The notes under the pieces were generated by a model. It was not told where the DNA came from. It searched no databases and saw only the letters and a list, made by a program, of their open reading frames with translations. From Brucella pseudogrignonensis (lineage in GTDB: Bacteria; Pseudomonadota; Alphaproteobacteria; Rhizobiales; Rhizobiaceae), in the NCBI RefSeq assembly GCF_002252525.1, contig NZ_NNRM01000053.1, forward strand, positions 217,229-281,228: 64,000 bases of DNA, written 5' to 3'. Below, one piece after another: positions 8,792 to 17,340 of this stretch (positions within the stretch are counted from its first letter, which is position 1; each line of letters begins with the position of its first letter). Position numbers and translations under genes: made by a program.

Positions 8792-9616
8792 TTATTCGGT
8801 TCTGCCTTCAGTTGTTCCAAGGCCGCGTCCTGCCGTCCAAACGGGGTCGGGTTTGGTCCAAAGCACTTCATTGCGGATCAGTTTCACAATTTCTCGTGCA
8901 TGAAGATCGAGGAATTTTTCGCCCTTTTCGGCAGTGGCGCTGCGTGGATCACCCCACGTTCCGGTGATGGGTGCGCGCTCTGCAAATGAGTAGAAACGCG
9001 AAACATCTGCTGGCACATCAATGGGATGTTGCTGATTGCCAAAGGCCTGACCAAACATTTCGGACTTTACAGCATCACCGGCAATTGCGAGCATAACAGA
9101 AGCTTCGCCCTCGCAAGCATGGTGTGGTCCGCTATCGACCTCGAAGATTTTGGCTGCGTCTTCGTTTGCCAGCATCCAAGGTGTGGTGACGACAATCGGC
9201 ATTCCAAATTCGACCGCAAGTTCACGGGCAGCGACAGCAAGTGGATCGATATTGCCGCCATGACCATTAACGATAAAAAGACGCGAGAAACCGATTGCCT
9301 TCAACGATCTCACAATGCAGCGGATGACCCGGCTGAGAGTTTCGTAATCAAGAGTGATCGTTCCGCCAAAAGGCAGGTGGTGTTCGCTCATGCCAAGCCA
9401 TTGGCCGGGAAGAACAGCGATTGGAATTTCGTCGGCGACCTGACGTGCTGCCCGGATGGACGCTGCCGAAGCACTAGCCGTATCTGTAATGACTGGCAGA
9501 TGCGGCCCATGCTGTTCTAGCGAGCCAATCGGTAAGATGGCCAGCGCACCGGGTTTGCCCGCTATTTCACGAAGGGCAGGGGCGGTCATGCGCGCCCATT
9601 CAACTTCCTTTGTCAT
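8792..9616 (-). CDS. Creatininase-family amidohydrolase
   Basis: This 274-aa protein carries the family metal-binding signature GSLEQHGPHLPVITD near the N terminus, plus NGHGGN and HACEGEASVMLA, all characteristic of creatinine amidohydrolase-like enzymes. These Zn/Mn hydrolases open cyclic or linear amides; members act on creatinine, formamides and small peptide-like compounds. Start 9616 is preferred to 9649 because a purine-rich GGGAGAGAG precedes it. It lies 37 bases upstream of the binding-protein gene and is likely cotranscribed. The exact substrate is unknown, and the context does not specifically support creatinine. Confidence 0.88.
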   Translation of the reverse strand: MTKEVEWARMTAPALREIAGKPGALAILPIGSLEQHGPHLPVITDTASASAASIRAARQVADEIPIAVLPGQWLGMSEHHLPFGGTITLDYETLSRVIRCIVRSLKAIGFSRLFIVNGHGGNIDPLAVAARELAVEFGMPIVVTTPWMLANEDAAKIFEVDSGPHHACEGEASVMLAIAGDAVKSEMFGQAFGNQQHPIDVPADVSRFYSFAERAPITGTWGDPRSATAEKGEKFLDLHAREIVKLIRNEVLWTKPDPVWTAGRGLGTTEGRTE

Positions 9617-9676
9617 ACTCAACTCTCTCCCAATTATTTTAGATTGCATGATGTCGACCAGCCGAAAGCTTTCGTT

Positions 9677-10858
9677 TTAGGTTTGTCGGCCTCTGGCGTC
9701 GGTTTTTAAGATGTGCGGTCGTCCATCAAGCTTGAGCAATGTGACCCGATCAAACTGTGCAACAACCGCGCAGGAATGATTTGGGAAAATGCGAACGCGG
9801 CTACCGATCGCCGGTGGCGTATCGGAAAAACGAACGAAACCATGCTCTTCCGAAAGGCGCTCTACTTCCCAAGCTTGGGTGGCGTCGCTCACATTGACCG
9901 CAATCCCGAAACCACTGCCACCAGAGCCATGTGCGCCAAGATCGGATGACAGAGTTTTTGAACCTGCATCAACGATGAAATGATGGTCGTTATGGGCGAC
10001 GACCGTTGCAATTACCGAGAGCGACAAGTCATCCGAAGATGCGATGCCCAAACGAAGTGCAGTGCGATCCAGAAAGGCGTAGTTTCCGGGCCGTATTTCA
10101 GTAATCCCTTCTGGGATAGCTGCGCCCAGACAGGTTGGTGTTGCGCCCACCGATATGTGGGGCACTTCGATACCTGACTTTTTCAATTTTTCTGCAAGTT
10201 CGAGCAGGTCTTGCGCTTCTTTGTTAGCAATGCTTGTCAGCTGCTCGACGGACTTGCTGCCATAAGAGTGCCCAGCGTGTGACAGTAGTCCTGTGAATGT
10301 AAGTTGAGGGTGGCGTGCAATCTTCTCTGCCAATTGGATTGTTGCGGGATCTTGTGGCTTAACGCCGACGCGACCTAGTCCAACATCGATTTTTAGAAAG
10401 ACACCAAGTTTTACACCATACGTTTGAGCCGCTGCCCCGATCGCTTCAATACCCATCTCATGAGCCGCAATGAACTGGAGTTCGGTCTGATGGACTTTTG
10501 CACTCTTAACAAGTCGCTCAATGGATTCAGACCTGACGATTGGATATGCAATTGTCACCGACGGCACGCCAGCTTCCACAAAAACAAGCGCTTCTTCCGG
10601 TTTGGAGGCTGTGACGCCAATTGCTCCGAGTTCAAGCTGTCGTCCCGCGATTGCAAGATTTTTGTGGGTCTTGATATGAGGGCGTAAAGTGACGCCAGCT
10701 TGGTTGGCCCGCTGTTGCATCGCCTTGAGATTACGCATCAAACGCTCTTCGTCGATCTCTACATAAGGCGTAGGAAGGTCGGCCGGTATTGCGCGATTGA
10801 AATCTTCGATTGCCGCATGGTCAGACAATGTTGTCTCCAACAGTGGTGCTGGCCGCAT
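9677..10858 (-). CDS. D-threonine aldolase / D-serine dehydratase-like PLP enzyme
   Basis: This 393-aa protein of the alanine-racemase-fold III group has the PLP lysine (K63) in RPHIKTHK, the following LGAIGVTASKPEEA strand, and a C-terminal domain with PNHSCAVVAQFD, whose His and Cys form the metal site in D-threonine aldolase and D-serine dehydratase. Such enzymes cleave D-beta-hydroxy amino acids to glycine plus aldehyde, or deaminate D-serine. Next to an amidohydrolase gene and a DadA-like oxidase gene it suggests D-amino-acid degradation. Aldolase and dehydratase cannot be told apart from sequence alone. Confidence 0.85.
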   Translation of the reverse strand: MRPAPLLETTLSDHAAIEDFNRAIPADLPTPYVEIDEERLMRNLKAMQQRANQAGVTLRPHIKTHKNLAIAGRQLELGAIGVTASKPEEALVFVEAGVPSVTIAYPIVRSESIERLVKSAKVHQTELQFIAAHEMGIEAIGAAAQTYGVKLGVFLKIDVGLGRVGVKPQDPATIQLAEKIARHPQLTFTGLLSHAGHSYGSKSVEQLTSIANKEAQDLLELAEKLKKSGIEVPHISVGATPTCLGAAIPEGITEIRPGNYAFLDRTALRLGIASSDDLSLSVIATVVAHNDHHFIVDAGSKTLSSDLGAHGSGGSGFGIAVNVSDATQAWEVERLSEEHGFVRFSDTPPAIGSRVRIFPNHSCAVVAQFDRVTLLKLDGRPHILKTDARGRQT

Positions 10859-11008
10859 GCATAGTTTCAGCCAGCTAATTCAGCTGTACCCGAAGGTAGT
10901 CGGTGCAAGTTCGCACAGCTCTGAAAGGCAATCAATTTATTTTCTTATAAGAAACATAATTTTCGCAAACTATTCTGCGAAATGATGCATTGATACAAGA
11001 TTTTCTGC

Positions 11009-11659
11009 TCAGTTGGCTTTGAACTTAATCGTCTGCTGGTTGACGAGAGTGGAAACCAGTTCAGTTTCCGGTGTAGAGCAGACACATAGGATTTGTGCAG
11101 GTTCTTCACTCACACTCAAATAGGCATGACCCGTCATTGCATCAAAATACGCAGAGTCACCTTTCTTGAGGCGCAAAGGTGCATAGATCTCCGAGTGTAG
11201 TTCCAGTTCACCTTCGACGACGTAGAAAAACTCTTCACCTTTGTGATGGATAAGCGGGCCGAACTCTTCGAGAGTGCGGGCATGTGCGACCGCCAGAATA
11301 GGCACCATCGCCTTCTTGTATATTTCGGTGCAGAGATACAGGTAATCGTAGTTCTGCGTGATGATTGATTTTCCCTCGCCCGATTTCGTGTATGTGCGAC
11401 GGCCCATAACATTTGATGTCGCATCGGGGCTGGCGACTGTGCCAAAAAGCTCGGCAATGTCGATGTTCATTCCCTGCGCAAGTTCAATAAGCCGATCATA
11501 GGTGAGCTGCATTTGATTATTCTCGACCTTGGAGAGAGTCGATACGGCCAGCCCTGTCATCGCGCTTACTTCGGCGAGCGTCCATTGGTTGCGATTGCGA
11601 ATGTCTCGCAGAATGTCGCCGAGGCTGGATTTCGCATCATTCATTCTTGACGTCTCCAA
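11009..11659 (-). CDS. XRE-family regulator with C-terminal cupin domain
   Basis: The 216-aa protein has an N-terminal helix-turn-helix (residues about 12-68, core WTLAEVSAMTGLAVSTLSKVEN) and a C-terminal cupin_2 barrel (about 135-205, with HHKGEEFFYVVEGELELH and KKGDSAYFDAMTGHAY). This class includes local regulators of amino-acid, polyamine and small-molecule catabolism, where the cupin senses a ligand or metal. It lies inside the catabolic run between the PLP enzyme and the M81 peptidase genes, separated from each by about 150 bp, so it is probably the cluster's specific regulator. Confidence 0.9.
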   Translation of the reverse strand: METSRMNDAKSSLGDILRDIRNRNQWTLAEVSAMTGLAVSTLSKVENNQMQLTYDRLIELAQGMNIDIAELFGTVASPDATSNVMGRRTYTKSGEGKSIITQNYDYLYLCTEIYKKAMVPILAVAHARTLEEFGPLIHHKGEEFFYVVEGELELHSEIYAPLRLKKGDSAYFDAMTGHAYLSVSEEPAQILCVCSTPETELVSTLVNQQTIKFKAN

Positions 11660-11814
11660 TTCGCCTTCGACCAGATCGTGGAGGTGTGCGATAAGCGAGA
11701 CTAACCCAGCTTACGCGGTGATAGAACTATTCAATGAACACGAGCGCGTAATCAATATGTCATTGAAACGCAATCCATTCTACGAGCGATCGTCTTGCGG
11801 GTTTTAGTGACTGG

Positions 11815-13272
11815 CTACTGAGCCAGTGGATCGGCGACGCGTGGCCAATATGGCTTTGTAAGCTTGGTAAATGGCAAGTCTTCGAAACGAGGCTGCAATG
11901 CGCCCGGCGCTCCAACATAAAGAATATCGCTCGCTATAGGTTCAAAACCAGCCCGGAAATGGTTGCTGGATTTGACCACCACTATCTTCTTTTTGGATGG
12001 GTCGAGCCCCAATGCGGACATACATTCTGGATGGAAAGTTTGCGTGCGCACTGTGTTCAGAACGATGTCGATGCTGCCTGCACTAACCCATACGGCATCA
12101 CCAATGCTAAGCGGTGTTGGCCCAAAATGCTGAGTAACTCCAGACGCAACTCGCCTGACTTTGACTGTGAGGTCGAGTGGATCGCCAGATACTTTTCCTA
12201 TTTTGCCACCGATCCTCAAATCCAAAATTGCGCCTTCGCCAGCCTCGCGGCACATGCGTACTGCAACAGGGTCCCAATAGAGGCAAGAAGCAACATTTTC
12301 GATGCCGCGCTCAAGAATGCGGCGCAAAATAAAAGTTGAATCGCCGGGTGCGCCGCCGCCAGCATTATCGGAAACATCGGCGAGCACCACTGGGCCATGC
12401 TTTATAGCAGTGGCACGATCCAACGCATCGTCGATTGTCAGATACTCGCCGCGCATTGGTTCGCGCACGTTATATATTTCCTGACCAAAATTTTCTGCAA
12501 TGCGTGCAGCTTTGTCTGGATCATTATCGGTGACAACGAGCATTTTAGCCCCAACATCTGCAACATCACCCCATGGAAAGCCGTGCCCGAAGGAAACTGC
12601 AAGCACGCCATCCTGGCCTTCCATGTCTTTCATGCGATCGACGATGCCACGCAATGGAGCTTTATGTGGGTGAAAAATGCTGACGAGGCGGCAATCATAT
12701 GTGGCCATGGTTGGTCGGATTTGGCCTTCAAGTGTGTTTGCCAATAGGGAAAAAAGCTGGGCTGCAACTGTTTCGATATCGGTGTGTGGGTATTCCTTAT
12801 AAGTCATGATTATAGATGCATTTGTGGTCATGACATCTGTGATGTGACAGTGAAGGTCTAGCTCGACAGCGATGGGGATATTAGCGCCGACAAGTGCGCG
12901 AATATGTGAAATCAGATCGCCTTCCACGTCGTCATAACCGTCTGCAACACATGCGCCATGAAGAGCCAGCATAACGGCATCAATGGGCATGGCCGCCTTC
13001 AGATCATCGAGAATTGTTTTACGGAAATGTTCATAGACTGAACGTGTAGTTCTCCCGCCCGGTTCTGCGACAGCGCACAGGCTTTCAACAACGCGCCAGC
13101 TTCTTTTTTGTGCGGCATCGCGCCAGACAAAAAGCTGCGACGAGCAACAGTTCAATGGTTTCTGGGTCGCATCGCCGTAAGCAATGAGATTCTCTGAGAA
13201 TGCCTCAAGGCCGGTTTGCATCGGTGAAAATGTGTTGGTCTCTGTGTCAAGTCCGGCGATGAAAAGCTTCAT
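11815..13272 (-). CDS. M81-family metallopeptidase (MlrC-like)
   Basis: The 485-aa protein starts MKLFIAGLDTETNTFSP, the hallmark of the M81/MlrC family, and continues with LALHGACVADGYDDVEGD and DNAGGGAPGDST. MlrC in sphingomonads is a zinc peptidase that degrades linearised microcystin and its tetrapeptide; most proteobacterial homologues have unknown peptide or amide substrates and sit in transport operons. Together with a peptide-binding protein and D-amino-acid enzymes here, it supports a pathway for unusual, perhaps D-residue-containing, peptides (inference). It is divergent from the FAD oxidoreductase gene across a 156-bp AT-rich spacer that should hold both promoters. Confidence 0.88.
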   Translation of the reverse strand: MKLFIAGLDTETNTFSPMQTGLEAFSENLIAYGDATQKPLNCCSSQLFVWRDAAQKRSWRVVESLCAVAEPGGRTTRSVYEHFRKTILDDLKAAMPIDAVMLALHGACVADGYDDVEGDLISHIRALVGANIPIAVELDLHCHITDVMTTNASIIMTYKEYPHTDIETVAAQLFSLLANTLEGQIRPTMATYDCRLVSIFHPHKAPLRGIVDRMKDMEGQDGVLAVSFGHGFPWGDVADVGAKMLVVTDNDPDKAARIAENFGQEIYNVREPMRGEYLTIDDALDRATAIKHGPVVLADVSDNAGGGAPGDSTFILRRILERGIENVASCLYWDPVAVRMCREAGEGAILDLRIGGKIGKVSGDPLDLTVKVRRVASGVTQHFGPTPLSIGDAVWVSAGSIDIVLNTVRTQTFHPECMSALGLDPSKKKIVVVKSSNHFRAGFEPIASDILYVGAPGALQPRFEDLPFTKLTKPYWPRVADPLAQ

Positions 13273-13428
13273 TCTGATCTCTCAAACACAAGAATGGGAT
13301 TTTTGAATAATAAAAATATGTTTATTGTCGGAAAGTCAAATTGATTGATGTGGTCGGGTAGTCGTAGGCTCGCGACCATCAAAAGTTTTCTGCCAGATTT
13401 TTCCAGATTTTAATGATGGAATTGAACC

Positions 13429-14667
13429 ATGACTGACGCAATCGTTCTTGGAGCCGGTATGGTCGGTGTTTCTACCGCTCTTGCTTTGCAGGAGAGGGGG
13501 CACAATGTGGTCCTTGTCGATCGCACGGCGCCGGGACGAGAGACGAGTTATGGCAATGCCGGTATCATTCAAACCGAGGCGGTTGAGCCTCATGCTTTTC
13601 CGCGTTCTTTACGCGAAATTCTCTCCGTTGCGTTAAAACGTGGCAACGACGTTGATTGGCAAGTGCGTGATATGCCGCGCTTGGCTGAACCGCTTTGGCG
13701 TTATTTTGCGCATTCGGCACCGCAATCTTATGCCCAAACGGTGGCGACCTATTCGAAACTTGTCCTGCGGGCGAGTGAAGACCATGCAAAGTTTATCGTG
13801 CCTGCAGGTGCAGATGAGCTGATTGTTCGGAAGGGCTGGCGAATTGCCTATCGCACGACCGCTAAATTCGAAGAAGCGGCGGTAAGGGCGGAGCGTCTGA
13901 AGCAGCTATATGGCGTGCCAAACACAGTGCTGGGGACAAGCGATATTGCCGCGGCCGAGCCAACGCTGCGTCGTCCGCTAGCAGGTGCAGTTCACTGGAC
14001 GTCTCCCTGGACATGCCGTGATCCGGGAGAGTTGGTTAGCCGTTATGCATCGCTCTTCATCTCACGCGGCGGAACGTTTGCAATCGGCGATGCAACGAGC
14101 ATAAAGCAGGATGCCACAGGCTGGCGAGTTTTGTCGAATGAGGGGCCGTTTTCCGCGCAGAGCGTCGTTATCGCTCTCGGTCCGTGGTCGCCATCACTTC
14201 TGGAGGCTTTTGGCTATCGCATTCCGATGGTCTTCAAGCGCGGTTATCACCGACATTTCGCCGTTGAGCAGGAGCCGCAAATAGCAACGCTGGACGTTGA
14301 AAACGGTGCATTCATCGCACCGATGAACAAGGGGCTACGTATTTTAACCGGTGCCCATATGACCCCGCTGGGTACCGCTGCTTCAACGCGGCAGGTACTT
14401 CGTGCTGAAGCTGCGGCGCGCGAGCTGTTCATGCTGCAAAAGCCAGTCGAAGAAAACCCATGGTCAGGCACGCGGCCTTGTATGCCCGATATGTTGCCGG
14501 TCGTAGGGCCTAGCAGACATAAAGGTCTATGGTTTAACTTTGGTCATGGTCATCAGGGCTTTACACTTGGACCAACAACTGCAACTCTTCTGGCTGAGCA
14601 GTTCGATGCGCAAGGCGTGGATCCGCTTATGAAGCCGATATTACCTTCAGCCAGGCATTGGTTCTAA
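13429..14667 (+). CDS. FAD-dependent D-amino-acid dehydrogenase/oxidase-like (DadA-like)
   Basis: This 412-aa DAO-family flavoprotein has the dinucleotide-binding motif AIVLGAGMVGVSTALAL at the N terminus and the C-terminal FAD-contacting NFGHGHQGFTLGPTTA with MLPVVGPSRHKGLW before it. DadA-type enzymes oxidatively deaminate D-amino acids to keto acids and pass electrons to the respiratory chain. It is divergent from the M81 peptidase gene and stands next to the D-threonine-aldolase-like gene, which favours D-amino acids as substrate. N-methyl amino acids or D-hydroxyproline remain possible. Confidence 0.85.
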   Translation: MTDAIVLGAGMVGVSTALALQERGHNVVLVDRTAPGRETSYGNAGIIQTEAVEPHAFPRSLREILSVALKRGNDVDWQVRDMPRLAEPLWRYFAHSAPQSYAQTVATYSKLVLRASEDHAKFIVPAGADELIVRKGWRIAYRTTAKFEEAAVRAERLKQLYGVPNTVLGTSDIAAAEPTLRRPLAGAVHWTSPWTCRDPGELVSRYASLFISRGGTFAIGDATSIKQDATGWRVLSNEGPFSAQSVVIALGPWSPSLLEAFGYRIPMVFKRGYHRHFAVEQEPQIATLDVENGAFIAPMNKGLRILTGAHMTPLGTAASTRQVLRAEAAARELFMLQKPVEENPWSGTRPCMPDMLPVVGPSRHKGLWFNFGHGHQGFTLGPTTATLLAEQFDAQGVDPLMKPILPSARHWF

Positions 14668-14685
14668 CGTGTGCCAATCCTGCCA

Positions 14686-15018
14686 CTAGGATCGATGCAC
14701 ACTATGGTGCGAGTGCTCACACCCGCATCTGGAGCAACGCTTATTTGGCCATGGATGGTAAATATATAGGCCAAATATACTCTCGCTTCTAAAGAGTGAA
14801 AACGAGCATTGGGGACACACAAAAACGAACATGAACATCAGCGCACCAACGACTAATGCGACTGATCCTATCGCGGCGCTGCTTACTTCTATGGCAATGC
14901 CAATACCCACTGTCCAATCAGGAGAGGTTAAAACCAAAACGGACGCTATAATAAGAAATAGCCAAGCTTTTTTGTATAGAGACATCCTCACCGTATTTCT
15001 TTTATCATCATTCGACAA
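14686..15018 (-). CDS. Small membrane protein with two segments and a Cys-pair tail
   Basis: The family is not recognised. The 110-aa product has two hydrophobic stretches (about 18-33 and 38-66), then CPQCSF and CSRCGCEHSHH, two cysteine pairs that could bind zinc on a short tail. The start is uncertain: a TTG at 15018 has an AAAGG a few bases before it and overlaps the upstream gene by 31 bases, while an ATG at 14985 lies right after that gene's stop but lacks a spaced ribosome binding site. It is probably cotranscribed with the upstream secreted-protein gene. Confidence 0.55.
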   Translation of the reverse strand: MSNDDKRNTVRMSLYKKAWLFLIIASVLVLTSPDWTVGIGIAIEVSSAAIGSVALVVGALMFMFVFVCPQCSFSLFRSESIFGLYIYHPWPNKRCSRCGCEHSHHSVHRS

Positions 15019-15290
15019 AAACCTTTATCCTTCGTGTGGCCATCACGAGGGTGAGTTTCTACTGAAGTGATCAGCTTGGCGGCTTCACTTTCACCCATCA
15101 GCTTAACGGCGTTGCGCTTGGCAGTTTTATACACTTCTTTATCGTTCAAAACTTTCTCACATTGATAGGCCACTGTGAGTTCAAAAGCTGCTTTCTTAAT
15201 ATATGCCTCATTCTGAGAAGCGCTGACTTGGCTGAGTGGCGTTAAAGCCGCAATGGCACTGATTGCAATTATCGGATGAAATTGGTGCAT
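14988..15290 (-). CDS. Small secreted protein of unknown function
   Basis: The 100-aa product starts with a signal peptide (MHQFHPIIAISAIAALTPL, cleavage near VSAS). The mature domain has two cysteines (YQCEK and GFCRM) that could form a disulfide in the periplasm. An in-frame extension back to 15509 exists but would overlap another gene and hide the signal peptide, so 15290 is chosen. No family is recognised. Two further exported-protein genes lie in the same direction within 1.1 kb. Confidence 0.6.
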   Translation of the reverse strand: MHQFHPIIAISAIAALTPLSQVSASQNEAYIKKAAFELTVAYQCEKVLNDKEVYKTAKRNAVKLMGESEAAKLITSVETHPRDGHTKDKGFCRMMIKEIR

Positions 15291-15429
15291 ACCTGCGTTC
15301 CTTTTGTGCCAAGGAAATCTTTTCGACTGACTGCTTAAATGAATGTATTTACTGGTAAAAATCCGGTCATGCATAGTTGCTTGGGATGACAAATCAGGTG
15401 CTTTCGTGCTCACTTGATGAAATGGGTGG

Positions 15430-15783
15430 TCAATCTTTAGGCGATACATCAATGGTTCCGGCATTGATGATGCTTTTGACAATCTTTTGTGCTGATAGGA
15501 CACTTTCAAGGTAAGTTATTGATAGAAAGCCATTTTTGATAGGTTCAGCTATGCGGACCTCAGAAAGAGTTTGGTCGCCGACCTTAATGGAAACTGTTCG
15601 GCCAATGTTTCTTTGGGTCATGTCACTAAAACGCCGAATATCTGGCTGCATAATCTTCATCGCTATTATGAGCTCACCATTCGAATTATCGAAAGTGACA
15701 TTAGCGTTTTGGACCGCAAACGGTTCAGCGCTGACGCCTTGGCATGAAAGTAGAACTATTACTCCGGCAAGAAATTTTATCAC
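15430..15783 (-). CDS. Exported protein resembling the SecD P1-head subdomain
   Basis: This 117-aa protein has a signal peptide (MIKFLAGVIVLLSCQGVSAE). The mature part has the pattern NGELIIAMK, then FSDMTQRNIGRTVSIKVGDQ, then a hydrophobic strand and an IKNGFLSITYL strand. That order (F..T..N.G..v.I..g..l....I...I..G...I) is the P1 head subdomain known from SecD and from small stand-alone periplasmic proteins. The resemblance is by eye. It is not a secretion-channel subunit, since the membrane part is missing. The role is unknown. Confidence 0.6.
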   Translation of the reverse strand: MIKFLAGVIVLLSCQGVSAEPFAVQNANVTFDNSNGELIIAMKIMQPDIRRFSDMTQRNIGRTVSIKVGDQTLSEVRIAEPIKNGFLSITYLESVLSAQKIVKSIINAGTIDVSPKD

Positions 15784-15965
15784 AACACTACTCGTTCAAT
15801 CGCTGCTCTAATCTGGACAATACCGAATATGGATCCGATTGCCAGTCGTGTAGTCGTTGCAGGTATTCGGCAACTGTGAAAGGCGTGAAGAAACTCGCGA
15901 GCAATCGAAAGAGGGTAACAAGCATCTTGACCAGATGCTGGCCAGTTTAGCGTGGGACAAAATAT
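15784..15965. other. Intergenic stretch with a possible 36-codon ORF
   Basis: No convincing gene is present. A plus-strand frame from a TTG at 15857 to the TAG at 15965-15967 reads as a charged, coding-like tail (VFGNCERREETREQSK, then DQMLASLAWDKI) and might be the remnant of a lost gene, but no ribosome binding site supports it. The stop falls at the edge of the next terminator. Confidence 0.25.
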
Positions 15966-15995
15966 AGCCCCGCTTGTTTTAAACGCAGCGGGGCT
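15966..15995. terminator. Terminator hairpin downstream of an exported-protein gene
   Basis: A perfect 9-bp stem (AGCCCCGCT at 15966-15974 and AGCGGGGCT at 15987-15995) closes a 12-base loop. On the minus strand it follows the exported-protein gene by 6 bases and is followed by an AT-rich ATATTTT; on the plus strand it is followed by GTTTT. Confidence 0.8.
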
Positions 15996-16001
15996 GTTTT
16001 C

Positions 16002-16385
16002 TTACTTCGGCATATTTGCTGCGGCCTGTTTCAATGCATTAGCCATCATTTCGCAAAGTTTGGCTTCTTCAATGCCTTGTGCCTTTGCTGATGTCGCCAG
16101 ATCTTGTTCCATGCCCATAACCGAAACCTTACCCTGCTTTCCAGCCGCTTCCGCTGCGTCGCCTTTCGAAGCATCCGCAGGTGTAGGAACAAGTGTCATC
16201 AGCTTAGTCTGAATTTCAGAAGCACTACCATCAATGAAACCTTTTTCCTGACAGTATGCGAGCACGCCAAGTTGATTACGTGCTGCATTATAAGCCATTT
16301 CCATTTGTTCCGGTGTCGGCTGCTGAGCAAATGCAGAAGTCAATGTGGTTCCAACAATTGCCGCTGTGAGGATTAAACGGTTCAT
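16002..16385 (-). CDS. Conserved exported protein (annotated in Rhizobiales as pore-forming ESAT-6-family-like)
   Basis: The 127-aa product has a signal peptide cleaved near SAFAQQ, then PTPEQMEMAYNAARNQLGVL, a lone cysteine in YCQEKGF and a second in KLCEMM, and a helical Ala-rich C terminus. I recall near-identical patterns in Rhizobiales proteins automatically named pore-forming ESAT-6 family protein; that name is weakly founded, because a Sec signal peptide is not expected in a true ESAT-6 protein. The two cysteines suggest a periplasmic disulfide. Confidence 0.7.
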   Translation of the reverse strand: MNRLILTAAIVGTTLTSAFAQQPTPEQMEMAYNAARNQLGVLAYCQEKGFIDGSASEIQTKLMTLVPTPADASKGDAAEAAGKQGKVSVMGMEQDLATSAKAQGIEEAKLCEMMANALKQAAANMPK

Positions 16386-16691
16386 ATTCGTCTCCCTAGT
16401 TTAAAGTACTTCCGATTATTTCTTATTGTCATTAAGCAAGGAGGTGCAAGAGCGCGTTTATATTTGTAGAACAAGTTTCATAAATTCTTGAAATTCAACG
16501 TTTGTTTGTCCATTATGTGACGGGATTTGTTTAGGGAAATCAAATGATTGTACCTAAAATCGGCAAAATATTTTCTGAAGACGAATACTTCAGTTAATTT
16601 AACCCTTAGTGCCATCACGTATGAATCTGCGCCAATCTTTGACGCTCAGATCAATTCAGAAACACAGTAGGCGCTTTCCTAAGCACGGTTT
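16386..16691. other. AT-rich intergenic region
   Basis: No gene is seen in these 306 bases. The stretch just after 16385 should hold the promoter of the minus-strand exported-protein gene (its leader contains GGGAGACG just before the start). The remainder is AT-rich, without a supported open frame or a clear terminator. Confidence 0.4.
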
Positions 16692-16886
16692 TCATTTTAT
16701 GATGGTCGGCTTCCATCCACGAGCAAAGCCCATCGACATTGCTAGGCTGGCGTACTCGATCTCTTTGACGAGGAAGTCTCGGTCTTTCAACAGTGCTTCT
16801 ATTGCCGCTCGCACATCGCCTTTGTGATAAGCCAGCACCAATTCAATCTCGTCGTCGTATCCATTTTCTTGCGCAACCGCATTCAT
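16692..16886 (-). CDS. Small conserved hypothetical protein
   Basis: The 64-aa cytosolic protein is acidic at the start (YDDEIELVLAYHKGDVRAAI) and basic at the end (GFARGWKPTIIK). The DEIELVLAYHKGDVRAAIEA stretch looks like a short helical module with evenly spaced hydrophobics. The upstream bases contain AACGGAGCAGGAC, a usable ribosome binding site. No function is assigned. It stands alone between AT-rich spacers, upstream of tRNA-Cys on the same strand side. Confidence 0.6.
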   Translation of the reverse strand: MNAVAQENGYDDEIELVLAYHKGDVRAAIEALLKDRDFLVKEIEYASLAMSMGFARGWKPTIIK

Positions 16887-17129
16887 TGTCCTGCTCCGTT
16901 AAAGCAGACACACTCGCCGCCAGACGTGTCCATATATTACTATGTTCTTATTTTGTTCACTGCGCTAAAAGAGTCAAGCATGTTGCGTTCCATGTTGCAT
17001 GGATTTGCCGAGATTTCTTGTAACTGGTTGTAATTGCAGGGAATCTATTTGCAACAAGACGCGACATGAAAACAGATCTTAATAAGTCCGCGAAAAAGAT
17101 TAAGTAATTGTTTTTGTTGGATAATTTTT

Positions 17130-17203
17130 TGGAGGCCTCACCCGGAATCGAACCGGGGTGCAAGGATTTGCAGTCCTCTGCGTAACCACTCCGCCATGAG
17201 GCC
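17130..17203 (-). tRNA. tRNA-Cys(GCA)
   Basis: The minus strand folds as a tRNA with acceptor arm GGCCTCA/TGAGGCC, a D-arm region GGCGGAGTGGTTACGC, the anticodon stem-loop GGACTGCAAATCC giving anticodon GCA, and T-arm CCCGGTTCGAATCCGGG with discriminator T and encoded CCA (17130-17132). Length 74 is normal for tRNA-Cys. It is a single gene with no adjacent tRNAs. Confidence 0.97.
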
Positions 17204-17340
17204 TTCCGAAAGAGGACTGTCAAATCAGTCAGCACTCTCTTGAGCAGTTCCAATATTGATCCAGACACACTTCGTCAAGCCGTTACCAACGATTGAGTCA
17301 TTTTTCTCCAGCACTTTCCAAAAGATGCTTCAATACAGGA

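Noticed and set aside
15857-15967. 36-codon frame with a charged, coding-like tail
   Set aside because: No ribosome binding site, TTG start, and the stop is at the edge of a terminator; at most a remnant.
16957-17268. 103-codon minus-strand frame across tRNA-Cys
   Set aside because: The segment RSGYAEDCKSLHPGSIPGEA is the tRNA itself translated; a known annotation artefact.
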